Shown: positions 33,764 through 43,176, numbered from the stretch's first letter. The stretch: 64,000 nucleotides of DNA from an uncultured Mobiluncus sp. (GCF_943914685.1 NZ_CALUCZ010000010.1:1-64000); one strand, 5' to 3'. The notes: generated by a model not told the origin, from the letters alone. Made by a program: numbers and translations.

Positions 33764-35122
33764 ATGCTGAAACAAATCGAAGGCTCCCAGGCGATTGCCC
33801 GAGCTGTCGCGGCTTGCCAGCCCAATGTGGTCGCCGCCTACCCCATCAGTCCCCAAACCCACATCGTTGAGGCCCTGTCCGCCCTAGTGAAGTCCGGGCA
33901 GCTGGAACATTGCGAATACGTCAACGTCGAGAGCGAGTTCGCGGCCATGAGTGCCTGTATCGGCTCCTCGGCGGTGGGGGCGCGCTCCTACACCGCCACC
34001 GCTTCGCAAGGTTTGCTCTATATGGTTGAGGCCGTGTACAACGCTGCCGGCCTGGGCTTTCCCATCGTGATGACCGTCGCGAACCGGGCCATCGGCGCGC
34101 CCATCAACATTTGGAACGACCACAGCGACTCGATGAGCCAGCGCGACTCCGGGTGGCTGCAGCTGTTCGCCGAAAACAACCAAGAGGCCGCGGACCTGCA
34201 CGTACAGGCGTTCCGCATCGCGGAGGAACTCAGCGTACCGGTGATGGTGTGCATGGACGGCTTTATCCTCACCCACGCGGTCGAACAGGTCGACCTGCCC
34301 GAACCGGAACAGGTCAAACAGTTCCTGCCACCCTACGAACCGCGCCAGGTACTGGACCCCGAAGACCCGCTGTCTATCGGCGCGATGGTCGGACCTGAAG
34401 CCTTTACCGAGGTTCGCTATATCGCCCACCACAAGATGCTGCAGGCTATCGACCTTATCCCCCAGGTACAGTCCGAATTTAAGAGTATTTTCGGGCGAGA
34501 TTCCGGCGGCCTGCTGCACACGTACCGTTGCGAGGACGCCGAAACCATCATTGTGGCGCTGGGTTCCGTGGTTGGCACGCTAAAGGACGTGGTGGACCAG
34601 CGGCGCGAGAACGGTGAAAAGATTGGCATCATGTCCCTGGTGTCTTTCCGGCCTTTCCCGTTTGCGGCTATTCGTGAGGTCCTGCAGGGTGCAAAGCGCG
34701 TGGTGTGCCTCGAAAAAGCCTTCCAGCTGGGGATTGGCGGGATTGTTTCCTCCGAGTTGCGCGCAGCCATGCGCGGACTGCCCTTTACCTGTTACGAAGT
34801 CATCGCCGGGCTGGGCGGACGCAACATCACCAAGAATTCACTACACGCCATGCTGGATCAGGCCGTGGCGGACACCCTCGAGCCCCTGACCTTTATGGAT
34901 CTGGATATGGAACTGGTGCGAGGGGAACTGGAGCGGGAGGCCGCGACCCGACGCTCCGGCGCTTTTGCCACCAACGTGCAACGCGAACGGGTGCTGCGCA
35001 CCAACGCAAAGATTGCCGAATCCGGGCCGAAACCCAAGGCGGACAAGGTCGGCAACCCACGCGTGGCCTCCCCGTCCATCAAGCAAGACGCCGTGTCGGT
35101 AGATCCCGACCAGGCTGAATAA
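33764..35122 (+). CDS. porA: 2-Oxoacid:ferredoxin oxidoreductase, alpha subunit
   Basis: A 452-residue alpha subunit: LKQIEGSQAIARAVAACQPN, AAYPISPQTHIVEALS (the family YPITPST-like motif), and the transketolase-like middle with RSYTATASQGLLYMVEA. ATG 33764 fits the family start; the open frame extends 14 codons upstream. The last ~60 residues are a charged extension beyond the usual end. It pairs with the beta subunit encoded 21 nt downstream. Confidence 0.87.
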   Translation: MLKQIEGSQAIARAVAACQPNVVAAYPISPQTHIVEALSALVKSGQLEHCEYVNVESEFAAMSACIGSSAVGARSYTATASQGLLYMVEAVYNAAGLGFPIVMTVANRAIGAPINIWNDHSDSMSQRDSGWLQLFAENNQEAADLHVQAFRIAEELSVPVMVCMDGFILTHAVEQVDLPEPEQVKQFLPPYEPRQVLDPEDPLSIGAMVGPEAFTEVRYIAHHKMLQAIDLIPQVQSEFKSIFGRDSGGLLHTYRCEDAETIIVALGSVVGTLKDVVDQRRENGEKIGIMSLVSFRPFPFAAIREVLQGAKRVVCLEKAFQLGIGGIVSSELRAAMRGLPFTCYEVIAGLGGRNITKNSLHAMLDQAVADTLEPLTFMDLDMELVRGELEREAATRRSGAFATNVQRERVLRTNAKIAESGPKPKADKVGNPRVASPSIKQDAVSVDPDQAE

Positions 35123-35143
35123 GCCGGAACAGAGGAGAAAAAA

Positions 35144-36295
35144 ATGACTGAAATCACTCAATCTGCACAGACCGAAATTCCGGCCCGCGAACAGGTCAAG
35201 TTCTATCAAGTCGGCTCGTTCGCGGTGGGCAACCGTTTGGCGGACTTGCAGTGGCGTTCCCTGCAATCCGACCCGAACCGGAAAAACTCCCTGACCTCGG
35301 GACACCGCGCCTGCCAGGGCTGCGGCGAAGCGCTGGGAGCCCGTTACGCTATCGATACCGCCACGGCCGCGGCTAACGGCAAACTGGTGGCTATCAACGC
35401 GACCGGGTGCTTGGAGGTGTTTTCCACCCCGTACCCGGAAACGGCGTGGACGATTCCCTGGATGCACTCCCTGTTCGGTAATGCTGCCGCCGTGGCTGCC
35501 GGAGCGGCCGCGGGTTTGAAAGCGATGGGCAAAGACGATATTCGTGTCGTCGCCCAAGGCGGGGACGGCGGTACCGTCGATATTGGCATGGCCTGCCTGT
35601 CCGGGATGTTTGAACGCAACGATGATGTCCTGTTTGTCTGTTACGACAACGAGGCCTATATGAACACCGGGGTGCAGCGTTCCGGCGCGACCCCGGCGGC
35701 GGCGCGTACCGCGACGACCCAGCCGGTCGGTGAACACCCCGGCAACGTGTTCACCCAGGGTAAAGACATGCCGCGGATTGCGATGGCTCACGAGATTCCT
35801 TACGTCGCCACCGCGACCGTCGCGGATTTGCGTGACCTGGAGTACAAGGTGCAAAAGGCCATGACCTATCGCGGGGCGCGCTACCTGCACGTTTTGGTGC
35901 CCTGTCCGCTGGGGTGGGGCTCTAACTCGAACCTGACGGTCACCTTGGCTCGCCTGGCGATTCAAACCGGGCTGTTCCCGGTGTATGAAGCGGAGAACGG
36001 GGAGATTACGTCCGTCACCAAGATTCGCCGTCCCGCCCCGGTCGAGGCTTACTTAAAGCCGCAGCGTCGTTTCGCTCACGTGTTCAAAGGGCCGGATTCA
36101 AGCGAAGTGCTGGCGCGGATTCAAGCCATTGCGGACCGCAATATTAAACGTTACGGCTTGATTGAGATGGATTCGCTGGACGAGGACGTGCGGGAACGTA
36201 TCTTGAGCGCCCCCGACGACCCGGCGGGCCGTTTTGCCGCGGCACTGCCCGGACGGCAGGTAATGGACGTGAGCAGCGAACCCGAAACCGACTAA
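35144..36295 (+). CDS. porB: 2-Oxoacid:ferredoxin oxidoreductase, beta subunit (TPP-binding)
   Basis: A 383-residue beta subunit. The N-terminal CQGCGEALGAR carries two cluster cysteines, a third lies in NATGCLEVFSTPYPETAW, and the TPP motif starts with GDGGTVDIG and ends with DNEAYMNTG. The C-terminal CPLGWG supplies another cluster cysteine. It holds thiamine diphosphate and a [4Fe-4S] cluster at the active site. It is about 80 residues longer than many forms. Confidence 0.88.
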   Translation: MTEITQSAQTEIPAREQVKFYQVGSFAVGNRLADLQWRSLQSDPNRKNSLTSGHRACQGCGEALGARYAIDTATAAANGKLVAINATGCLEVFSTPYPETAWTIPWMHSLFGNAAAVAAGAAAGLKAMGKDDIRVVAQGGDGGTVDIGMACLSGMFERNDDVLFVCYDNEAYMNTGVQRSGATPAAARTATTQPVGEHPGNVFTQGKDMPRIAMAHEIPYVATATVADLRDLEYKVQKAMTYRGARYLHVLVPCPLGWGSNSNLTVTLARLAIQTGLFPVYEAENGEITSVTKIRRPAPVEAYLKPQRRFAHVFKGPDSSEVLARIQAIADRNIKRYGLIEMDSLDEDVRERILSAPDDPAGRFAAALPGRQVMDVSSEPETD

Positions 36296-36338
36296 CGGAC
36301 GCCCGGAAAGCTATTGAAGAAGTTAGAGGAAAACGAAG

Positions 36339-37988
36339 ATGACACAAGCCAATGCTGAACTGAAGAAGGAAGAGACCATTCCTTTTGCGATTACCCTCGA
36401 AGTCGGTTCCTCCCTAGAGAACGAAACCGGTTCGTGGCGCACCGAACGCCCTGTCTACGTGAGCAACCTGCCGCCGTGCAACAAGGCCTGCCCGGCCGGG
36501 GAAAACTGCCAACGGTGGCTGTTTTACGCCGAAGAAGGCAGGTATCGCCAAGCCTGGGAACAGATGATGGCTGACAACCCGCTGCCGGCGGTGATGGGAC
36601 GCGTGTGCTACCACCCTTGTCAGACCGCCTGTAACCGCGGCATGGTGGACGAAGCGGTGGGTATCAACGCGATTGAACGTTTCGTGGGGGACAAGGCCCT
36701 GCTGGAGGGGTGGACGGTCGGTCTGCTCGCCCCGGAAAGCGGCAAGAAAGTGCTGGTCGTGGGGGCGGGACCCTCCGGGCTGTCCGCCGCCTATCATCTG
36801 CGCCGGATGGGCCACACCGTCACGGTGCGAGACGCCGGTCCAATGGCGGGAGGCATGATGCGGTTTGGGATTCCCTCCTACCGGCTGCCGCGCGGCATTC
36901 TGGATCAGGAAGTGAAACGGATCGCCGATATGGGGGTCACTTTTGAGTTCAACTCGAAGGTAGAAAACGTGGCCGATGTCGCCGGCGATTTTGACGCCGT
37001 GTTCCTGGCTATCGGAGCCCAGATGGGGCGTCACGCCGATATTCCCGCCGGGGATTCCGCGAAAGTCATGGACGCGGTGGATATGTTGGCGGACATGGAA
37101 AACGACGAGAAACCGATGCTGGGACGCCGCGTCGTCATTTATGGCGGCGGGAATACGGCCGTGGACGCGGCCCGGACCGCGAAACGCCTGGGAGCCGAGG
37201 AGGCCATTATTGTGTATCGCCGGACCCGCGACCGCGCCCCCGCCCACGATTCGGAAATCATGGAGGCCGAGGAAGAGGGCGTCATGATGAAGTGGCTGTC
37301 CACAATTAAGCACGTGGACGGCGGGGCCATCAAGATTGAGAAAATGGTGTTGAACGAGGACGGCTTCCCGGTCGGCACCGGCGAATATGAGGAGTTGGGC
37401 GCCGATTCTGTCATTATGGCGCTGGGCCAGGAAACCGATTTGGGTATCGTCGAGAACGCTCCCGGCATCGAGATTGAAAAAGGCGTGGTCAAGGTCGATT
37501 CTCGCATGATGACGGGAATGAAAGGCGTGTTCGCCGGGGGCGACATGGTGCCCTCCGAACGTACCGTCACCATCGCCATTGGCCATGGCAAGAAAGCCGC
37601 CCGCTGCATCGACGCCTACCTTCACGGCGAGGAATACCGGGCGGGGGACAAAGCCCCCGACGCCTCCATCAAACGCATGAACACCTGGTACTATGCGGAC
37701 GCTCCCCGCCGGATTCGCGACAAGATTGAGGGGCCGCGCCGTGCCTCGACCTTTGACGAAGTCGTGCAGGGCTTGGACGAAGAATCGGCCGTGTTCGAGG
37801 CTCGCCGCTGCATGAGCTGCGGAAACTGTTTCGGGTGCGACAACTGCTTCGGGGTCTGCCCGGACAACGCCATCACCAAGATTCGACCCACAGAATACGT
37901 GTTCAAGTACGACTACTGCAAGGGCTGCGGCATCTGCGCCGAAGAGTGCCCGTGCGGGGCGATTTCGATGGTTCCCGAAAATATTTAG
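36339..37988 (+). CDS. GltD-like NAD(P)H oxidoreductase fused to a delta-type 2x[4Fe-4S] ferredoxin domain
   Basis: A 549-residue fusion. Residues about 45-130 form the Fe-S N-domain of glutamate-synthase small subunits (CNKACPAGENCQ, CYHPCQTACNR); then FAD-binding VLVVGAGPSGLSAAYHLRRM, NAD(P)-binding VVIYGGGNTAVDAARTAKRL, and the second FAD motif GVFAGGDMV. Residues 488-549 are a ferredoxin domain with CGNCFGCDNCFGVCP and CKGCGICAEECPCG, the place of the missing delta subunit. It probably passes electrons from the oxidoreductase to NAD(P)+ (or back). Last gene of the operon, 43 nt after porB. Confidence 0.82.
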   Translation: MTQANAELKKEETIPFAITLEVGSSLENETGSWRTERPVYVSNLPPCNKACPAGENCQRWLFYAEEGRYRQAWEQMMADNPLPAVMGRVCYHPCQTACNRGMVDEAVGINAIERFVGDKALLEGWTVGLLAPESGKKVLVVGAGPSGLSAAYHLRRMGHTVTVRDAGPMAGGMMRFGIPSYRLPRGILDQEVKRIADMGVTFEFNSKVENVADVAGDFDAVFLAIGAQMGRHADIPAGDSAKVMDAVDMLADMENDEKPMLGRRVVIYGGGNTAVDAARTAKRLGAEEAIIVYRRTRDRAPAHDSEIMEAEEEGVMMKWLSTIKHVDGGAIKIEKMVLNEDGFPVGTGEYEELGADSVIMALGQETDLGIVENAPGIEIEKGVVKVDSRMMTGMKGVFAGGDMVPSERTVTIAIGHGKKAARCIDAYLHGEEYRAGDKAPDASIKRMNTWYYADAPRRIRDKIEGPRRASTFDEVVQGLDEESAVFEARRCMSCGNCFGCDNCFGVCPDNAITKIRPTEYVFKYDYCKGCGICAEECPCGAISMVPENI

Positions 37989-38010
37989 ACCCGGTTTCGG
38001 GTGCCGACTC

Positions 38011-38052
38011 GGTCAAGGTTTTGTAAAAACTTGGCCGGGCCGGCGGTTTTTT
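38011..38052 (+). terminator. Terminator after the oxidoreductase operon
   Basis: GGTCAAGGTTTT and AAAAACTTGGCC (38011-38036) form a hairpin with one mismatch; a second small G+C hairpin and TTTTTT (38047-38052) follow. Confidence 0.6.
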
Positions 38053-38088
38053 AGGCAGTTTTTCGCGCAAAAGTCCGGGTGTTGCGGG

Positions 38089-38123
38089 TTTTCCACAAGC
38101 GCGGCCAGGCTGGGTTATCCACT
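38089..38123. promoter_or_regulatory. Pair of DnaA-box-like sites
   Basis: TTTTCCACA (38089-38097) and TTATCCACT (38115-38123) lie 26 bp apart in the intergenic stretch before 38216. Each matches the DnaA box at 8 of 9 bases; may be chance or accessory sites. Confidence 0.35.
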
Positions 38124-38215
38124 TTTACAACGTTCACAAGTACGGTGGGGCCGTTTTTCCGGTTACGTTGGGTGTGCCGGAGCCTCACGGGTGACGGGGA
38201 ATAAGGGGAAACATT

Positions 38216-38425
38216 ATGGCGCAGATGTGTTACTGGGGACTGTTCAGTCGGCAACACGCCCAGGCGTTAGCGTACTTCTGTAAGGCCGAAAACCGGACGT
38301 GGCTGGGACTGGCGGCACAAGCCTATAACGATCAGTGGCGAAATCGGCTGCGAGACTTAGAAATCTTGGGCGACTATATAAACGAGTTGGAGGACGCGAA
38401 AGCCAGTTTGGAGGCGCTGCTGTGA
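38216..38425 (+). CDS. Small WxG-like helical protein, partner of the lipase-like protein
   Basis: A 69-residue protein, helical throughout, with a WLG turn (Trp29-Gly31) followed by an amphipathic helix (AAQAYNDQWRNRLRDL...). This is the pattern of WXG100/ESX small proteins, though the first helix is short and the YxxxD/E export signal is not exact. ATG 38216 follows AAGGGGAAAC. Its TGA overlaps the GTG of the next gene (GTGA), so the two products are likely made in step. I infer a partner or chaperone for type VII secretion; confidence in that role is low. Confidence 0.6.
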   Translation: MAQMCYWGLFSRQHAQALAYFCKAENRTWLGLAAQAYNDQWRNRLRDLEILGDYINELEDAKASLEALL

Positions 38426-40278
38426 GCTGGCTCGATGACGTGTCCATCGGGGACGACCGCAGCCCGGTGGTGGGCCACCCGCAAGATTTTTTGGTCGGCG
38501 GCGGACCCGGCTTGTGCGTCGACACCGAAGAGATGGAACGCATGGGGGCGAGCCTGCGGTACAGCGCCCAAGCCCTAGACGTGTTGAGCCACTGGATACC
38601 GGCTGAACAATCCCGCCTGGCTCACCGATACTATGTGGTGCACGCCGAGCTGGTGAGGTTGTGTGAAACCCCGGAAGGCGCCGCTCTGTACAGTTCGCAG
38701 CTGGCAGCCTTGGAGTCGGCGTGGGCCCGGTTCGAGGACGCGGCCGCGCTGGTGTGTCACGGCAGCTGCGGTACCGTAGCTCTGAGCCAAAAAATCGAGG
38801 CGTTATCCCAACAGCTGGAACGGGCCACGGGTCTGTATAAACTGACCGAGGACGACCTCAGAAACCTGTTTGGAGCCTGTGATTTCGAAACGATTATGAT
38901 GCGCCTAGTGGCTCAACATCTGGCTTTACGACAATACTTCCCCGCCAGTTTCACCGTCGATGGCCGGGTGTACTGTACGAAACAGATGAGCGATACGGAG
39001 CTGGCGGCGGTGTTTCTGTCGTGGATGCAGGCAAAGCTCGGCGCCCAGTACTACGGGGCGTCGAACTCACTGCAGGTCAGTGGCAACGGCGGGTACGCCA
39101 TGCTGCACACCCCCGGATTTGAGGATTCCCCGGAACTAAACGCCGCTTTTGAAGGCTGGTTCGATAAAGTCACCCCGCAAGAGGTGATTCATGCCTACGA
39201 GTGGGACGACCCCCTCGCCGTGGCCGGGGTAGTGCTCTTTGGGCCGATACAGTTCTTTACCTATCGGGGCATCTTGGAAAAAACCGGTGCCGTGCCACGA
39301 AAAACTATGCCTTTTGGCAAACAGCTGCCCGCACTGTGGCTGCGGACCTACGACCAGGGAGCGTATGCCAAGTTTGCCACCAGCCAGCAGGAGACTCGTG
39401 ACATCCGCCGGGCGAACTTTTCCCGGACTCCTACGGGCAAACTCATCGGGACAGACCGGGCCCAACGCTTGGAACGAAAACTGTTGGCGACCCAAGAATA
39501 CAACCCCAGCGTTCAGGGCGGGGGCGCCGGACTGGGGTGGACGGCACAAGGCAATCGCGCCGGGGCCACCCGAACGTTTCCAAAGAACCCTGGTGACGTG
39601 TTCCGCTATTCCAACACGATTGACCCTTACGGGAACAATGGGGCGTTTGAAATCCAAAGGTGGCGCAACGCCGCAGGTCAGAAGGGGGTACGGGTCATTT
39701 TGCGCGGCACCGAGAGTTGGGACGCCGGTTCGGGAATGCCCCAGGATATGTTAACGAACACGGAAGCGGTGGCGGGACTGGAAACCGGTCCGGCGCGGGC
39801 GGTCGCGGCGGCCCTGGAAAGTATGGGGGTGGATAGCGCGACCCCGGTGGAACTGGTGGGGCACTCCCAAGCGGGGATTGTGGCGGCGAACCTGGCGGCG
39901 GACCCGGCTTTCACCAGCCACTATAACGTACGTTCGGTGATTACAGCCGGTTCGCCGGTGGCGGGAGCGATGGGTCGAGTTCCCGAAAACATCCACATGA
40001 TTTCGTTTGAAAACAGCAACGACCTGGTGCCCAAGCTGGAGGCGGAGCTGAACCCGGGTTCGGCGAACCATGTCACGGTGTGGGGCAACCGGGGCAGCCT
40101 GTTTAACATTCCCCAGGCACACAATCGAGATTCGGTTTATGCCCATATGGCGGACGATTTCCTGAACGCACACTATTCGCAAGGTGATTATTTCCTGAAA
40201 TGTCGTAACAATGACATGAATCTTAATGAAAAAATCGTGTTTGCCGATTCCCAGCGGTTCGAAATTACCCGTAAATAA
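38422..40278 (+). CDS. Large protein with helical N-terminus and lipase-like alpha/beta-hydrolase C-terminus
   Basis: A 618-residue protein starting at GTG 38422, overlapping the small WxG-like gene. Residues 1-200 are mainly helical (several amphipathic helices, possible targeting domain). The C-terminal ~220 residues have a class 3 lipase-like layout: VILRGTESWDAG, nucleophile elbow GHSQAG (Ser482), ENSNDLVPKL (Asp534) and QAHNRDSVYAHM (His567). No signal peptide is visible. Coupling to a WxG-like gene suggests a type VII-exported lipase or toxin like staphylococcal TslA; no immunity gene is recognised next to it. The neighbour downstream is a cell-wall protein. Confidence 0.65.
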   Translation: MSWLDDVSIGDDRSPVVGHPQDFLVGGGPGLCVDTEEMERMGASLRYSAQALDVLSHWIPAEQSRLAHRYYVVHAELVRLCETPEGAALYSSQLAALESAWARFEDAAALVCHGSCGTVALSQKIEALSQQLERATGLYKLTEDDLRNLFGACDFETIMMRLVAQHLALRQYFPASFTVDGRVYCTKQMSDTELAAVFLSWMQAKLGAQYYGASNSLQVSGNGGYAMLHTPGFEDSPELNAAFEGWFDKVTPQEVIHAYEWDDPLAVAGVVLFGPIQFFTYRGILEKTGAVPRKTMPFGKQLPALWLRTYDQGAYAKFATSQQETRDIRRANFSRTPTGKLIGTDRAQRLERKLLATQEYNPSVQGGGAGLGWTAQGNRAGATRTFPKNPGDVFRYSNTIDPYGNNGAFEIQRWRNAAGQKGVRVILRGTESWDAGSGMPQDMLTNTEAVAGLETGPARAVAAALESMGVDSATPVELVGHSQAGIVAANLAADPAFTSHYNVRSVITAGSPVAGAMGRVPENIHMISFENSNDLVPKLEAELNPGSANHVTVWGNRGSLFNIPQAHNRDSVYAHMADDFLNAHYSQGDYFLKCRNNDMNLNEKIVFADSQRFEITRK

Positions 40279-40473
40279 ATCTTAGAAGAATTGCAGGTTA
40301 ACTCGTTTGGAAAGTTAATTCTACAGGAAACAAATTGCGGTTTTTCAGGTATTTTTCATTGATATCCAGGGGAAACGCTCTTCCGTTCGAGGGGGATAAA
40401 ACGTTACTATTGGAGGGAAGAAATGGTGTCTTGGAGATACCAGATATCAAACAGGGATAGGTGAATAAGGATT

Positions 40474-42108
40474 ATGAAACCGAAGACCCCGAACATGGAT
40501 GTAAAGGCGAACGAGGGTTCGCAAATCGACGCTGCGATGCGTCCGATGGTGCATGGCCGCGTTCGTTTTGGGCGCTTTCTGGTCGGCGGAACCGCGCTCG
40601 TGGCGATGGTTGCTGTCGCCATGTTAGCTGGCAGCCCTGATTTGAGCCGTTCGCCTGTGTTGGGTCAGCCCCAGCAGACCGCAAGCGCCGGCGCAGATGA
40701 TTCCTCGGTTGCTGAGCCTCTAGCTCCTGGCGACCCCGCTCCCGCTAAGCCGAACCGTGTCGGCGGCGGCGGCCCTACTGCGACCGCGATTGCTATTTCC
40801 CGTACCGCTTTCCCTGGCGGAGCTTCTGAAGTTTATGTGGCGCGTAACGATAACCCGGTTGACGCGCTGGCGGCCTCCGTGCTGCCTAATGGCCCGATTC
40901 TGCTGGTCCCGTCCTCGGGTAATGTCCCGGCCGATGTCTTCAACGAAATTAAGCGTTTGCACCCCTCCAAGGTTGTGGTCCTTGGCGGCGAAGGCGCGAT
41001 TAGTGCCGACGTAGCCGGTCAACTCAGCACCTACACCGGGGTCGCCAATGTGACTCGTCTGGCTGGACCGAACCGTGTGGCTACCGCGGCGGCTATCGCC
41101 CAGTATGCCTACCCCAACGGCAACGCCAAGGTTTACGTCGCTGACGCGATGGGCTCCAACGGTCTGGGTTCCCCCGACGCGGCTGTGGCCGGCGTGTTGC
41201 GTGACGGCCCGATTATCACCGTCAGCGGTAATGGCGGCGACATTGCCACTGCTGCCAACACGGTGAAAGCTCTGGGTGCCTCCCAGGTCGTAGCTTTGGG
41301 CGGCGAAGGTGCGGTTCCCAGTTCTCGACTCAGCCAAGTGGCGAGCGGGACTGCGACCGGTCGTATTACCGGAGCGGATCGTTACCTGACTGCTCAAGCC
41401 ATCAACCGGACGGTGTTCTCCAACGCCAGTCACGTTTACTTGGTTTCCGGTAATGACCTGGTTTACCCGCTGATTTCCGGCTCGCTGAGCGACGGTCCGG
41501 TGCTGCTGGCTCCCGCCAACGCGCGGAGCAACACTCGCGACCTCGTGACGGCTTTCGGCAACCCGGCAGTGACCGCAATCGGAGACGCCAGCGCGGTTTC
41601 CGACAACGTCTTGAATGTGGCCGCCGGTTTTGCCGAGCCCCAACAGGCGCCGGCAGCGGCCGCTCCAGTTGCCGGGATATCCCAGGTTTACACCAAGTAC
41701 TCGATGCAGCCCTCCCCGGCTGACCAAGCTCGTGAAGACGCCGTGCTCAACTCCATCAACGCCACACGTAACGCTGCGGGTATCCCGTCCTTGACGCGCG
41801 ACCCGGTGATGGATGACGCGGCCCGCGCTTGGGCACAGCAAGTCGCCCGCACCGATGTGTTTGTACACTCCAACGGCGCTTTGAAGTACGCGGATTTGTT
41901 CCCGGCAGGCTGGAAGTTTGCTGGCGAGAACATGGTGGGTTTCTACAACGTTGACCCGGCCGCATACGCCGCGGGCTCCACGAAGGCTTGGGTGGCCTCT
42001 CCCGGTCACTACCGCAACCTGATGGATCGGCGTTTCAACCGCACCGGTATTGGTACGGCCACCGGCCGCCAGTGGGTGTACACGGTCCAGAACTTCGGAC
42101 AGTACTGA
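40474..42108 (+). CDS. Cell-wall-binding repeat (CWB2) protein with C-terminal CAP domain
   Basis: A 544-residue surface protein. A basic N-terminus and a hydrophobic segment (about residues 31-52) form a signal or anchor. Three CWB2-type repeats follow (ATAIAISRTAFPGGASEVYV, VVVLGGEGAIS and RVATAAAIAQ, VVALGGEGAVP), which in other bacteria bind wall polymers. Residues from about 405 form a CAP/SCP-like domain (LNSINATRNAAGIPSL, WAQQVARTDVFVHSN, GENMVGF, SPGHYRNLMD). Start ATG 40474 follows TAAGGATT; an internal ATG at codon 22 is possible. A terminator follows. Confidence 0.85.
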   Translation: MKPKTPNMDVKANEGSQIDAAMRPMVHGRVRFGRFLVGGTALVAMVAVAMLAGSPDLSRSPVLGQPQQTASAGADDSSVAEPLAPGDPAPAKPNRVGGGGPTATAIAISRTAFPGGASEVYVARNDNPVDALAASVLPNGPILLVPSSGNVPADVFNEIKRLHPSKVVVLGGEGAISADVAGQLSTYTGVANVTRLAGPNRVATAAAIAQYAYPNGNAKVYVADAMGSNGLGSPDAAVAGVLRDGPIITVSGNGGDIATAANTVKALGASQVVALGGEGAVPSSRLSQVASGTATGRITGADRYLTAQAINRTVFSNASHVYLVSGNDLVYPLISGSLSDGPVLLAPANARSNTRDLVTAFGNPAVTAIGDASAVSDNVLNVAAGFAEPQQAPAAAAPVAGISQVYTKYSMQPSPADQAREDAVLNSINATRNAAGIPSLTRDPVMDDAARAWAQQVARTDVFVHSNGALKYADLFPAGWKFAGENMVGFYNVDPAAYAAGSTKAWVASPGHYRNLMDRRFNRTGIGTATGRQWVYTVQNFGQY

Positions 42109-42142
42109 GTCTTTTAGGGAAATCTCCCTTTCATCTCCCTAG

Positions 42143-42181
42143 GTTTCGGTGTCAGGCTTGGCTTGGCACCGAAACTTATTT
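42143..42181 (+). terminator. Terminator after the CWB2-CAP gene
   Basis: GTTTCGGTG (42143-42151) pairs perfectly with CACCGAAAC (42167-42175), followed by a T-rich tail. The remainder of 42109-42356 shows no gene. Confidence 0.8.
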
Positions 42182-42356
42182 TTGGACCGCACAAGGGTGG
42201 GGCTTGCGGTGACGGGGAACAGGCCGGCTCGCTCTGCCCCGCCATCGGGTAGTCGAGATTATTGATGAAGTCCACCTGTATCTCGGGGTTGGCGGTTCTA
42301 TAGCCACGAAAGCCGATTTAAACCCGGATTCGGTGCCGGTCGGGTAGCATAGGGCG

Positions 42357-43106
42357 ATGTCTGTTAAGACTGGAAGCAACAAAAAAGCCCGCCGGACACG
42401 CGATGAGGGCGTGTACTGGTTGGGCGACACCCCGGTGTACCTGACGCGGAAAAACGTGCGTAACCTGCGGCTGCGTATCGATGGACGCGGCGAGTTCCAT
42501 CTCTCTATCCCGTGGCGGGCACCGCTGTCGATGGCGCGGGACTTCCTGCACGAACAGGTCGCCTGGATTGCCCGGCAGCAGGAGCGGTTCGCGCAGCGAC
42601 AAGCGGCGCAGCCTCAGCTGGTAGATGGCGAGATGGTAGCGTGGTGGGGTCAAGACGTCCCTCTCAAGGTCGTGGAGGACCCTCACCCCCGCGCTTGTGC
42701 CGTCGCAGAAGTGGGCGCCGGGGCGATTGTGCTGCACGTGCCGGTGGGAGCCCCGTTGGAAAAGCGCCAGCGTGCCTTGGACAGATTACGCAAAACGTCG
42801 CTGGAAATCCGACTGGCTCCGGTAGTGGCCAAGTGGGCGGCGGCCTTTGAGACGGAACCCGGAACGGTGCGGATTCGGCGCATGAAGTCGCGGTGGGGGT
42901 CATGCAATCCGCGCACGCGGGCGCTGACATTCAACTTGGAATTGAGCGCGAAAGACCCTAAATATCTCGACTACGTGGTGGCTCACGAGTTCACGCACTA
43001 TTTTCACCCCAACCACGGCCCCGATTTTCATGCTTTGCTGTCTGCCAAGCTACCCCAGGAACGCCAGCTGCACCGCGCTTTGAACCGGCGCAAACACACG
43101 GCTTGA
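42357..43106 (+). CDS. YgjP-like (DUF45) zinc metallopeptidase
   Basis: A 249-residue protein whose C-terminal half has RRMKSRWGSCNPRTRALTFN, then VVAHEFTHYFHPNHGPDF: the HEXXH zinc site with a third His downstream, as in YgjP/DUF45 proteins. The N-terminal half is basic and may bind nucleic acid or partners. It has no signal peptide, so it acts in the cytosol. Substrate is unknown. Confidence 0.8.
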   Translation: MSVKTGSNKKARRTRDEGVYWLGDTPVYLTRKNVRNLRLRIDGRGEFHLSIPWRAPLSMARDFLHEQVAWIARQQERFAQRQAAQPQLVDGEMVAWWGQDVPLKVVEDPHPRACAVAEVGAGAIVLHVPVGAPLEKRQRALDRLRKTSLEIRLAPVVAKWAAAFETEPGTVRIRRMKSRWGSCNPRTRALTFNLELSAKDPKYLDYVVAHEFTHYFHPNHGPDFHALLSAKLPQERQLHRALNRRKHTA

Positions 43107-43123
43107 AAAACCCCACGGTACCC

Positions 43124-43176
43124 GTGACCTCACCAGTGACCACACTTGTGACGACACCAGTTACGACACTTGTGAC
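43124..43176 (+). repeat. 12-bp tandem repeat array
   Basis: GTGACCTCACCA, GTGACCACACTT, GTGACGACACCA, GTTACGACACTT and a partial GTGAC follow each other, so the period is 12 bp with a 24-bp super-period alternating CACCA/CACTT. Located in the gap after the YgjP-like gene. Confidence 0.8.

Noticed and set aside
41688..42009. Repeated GC-rich motifs in the CWB2-CAP gene as possible CRISPR or DNA repeats
   Set aside because: They come from protein repeats (CWB2) and are too diverged and irregular for a DNA array; no CRISPR array was found.
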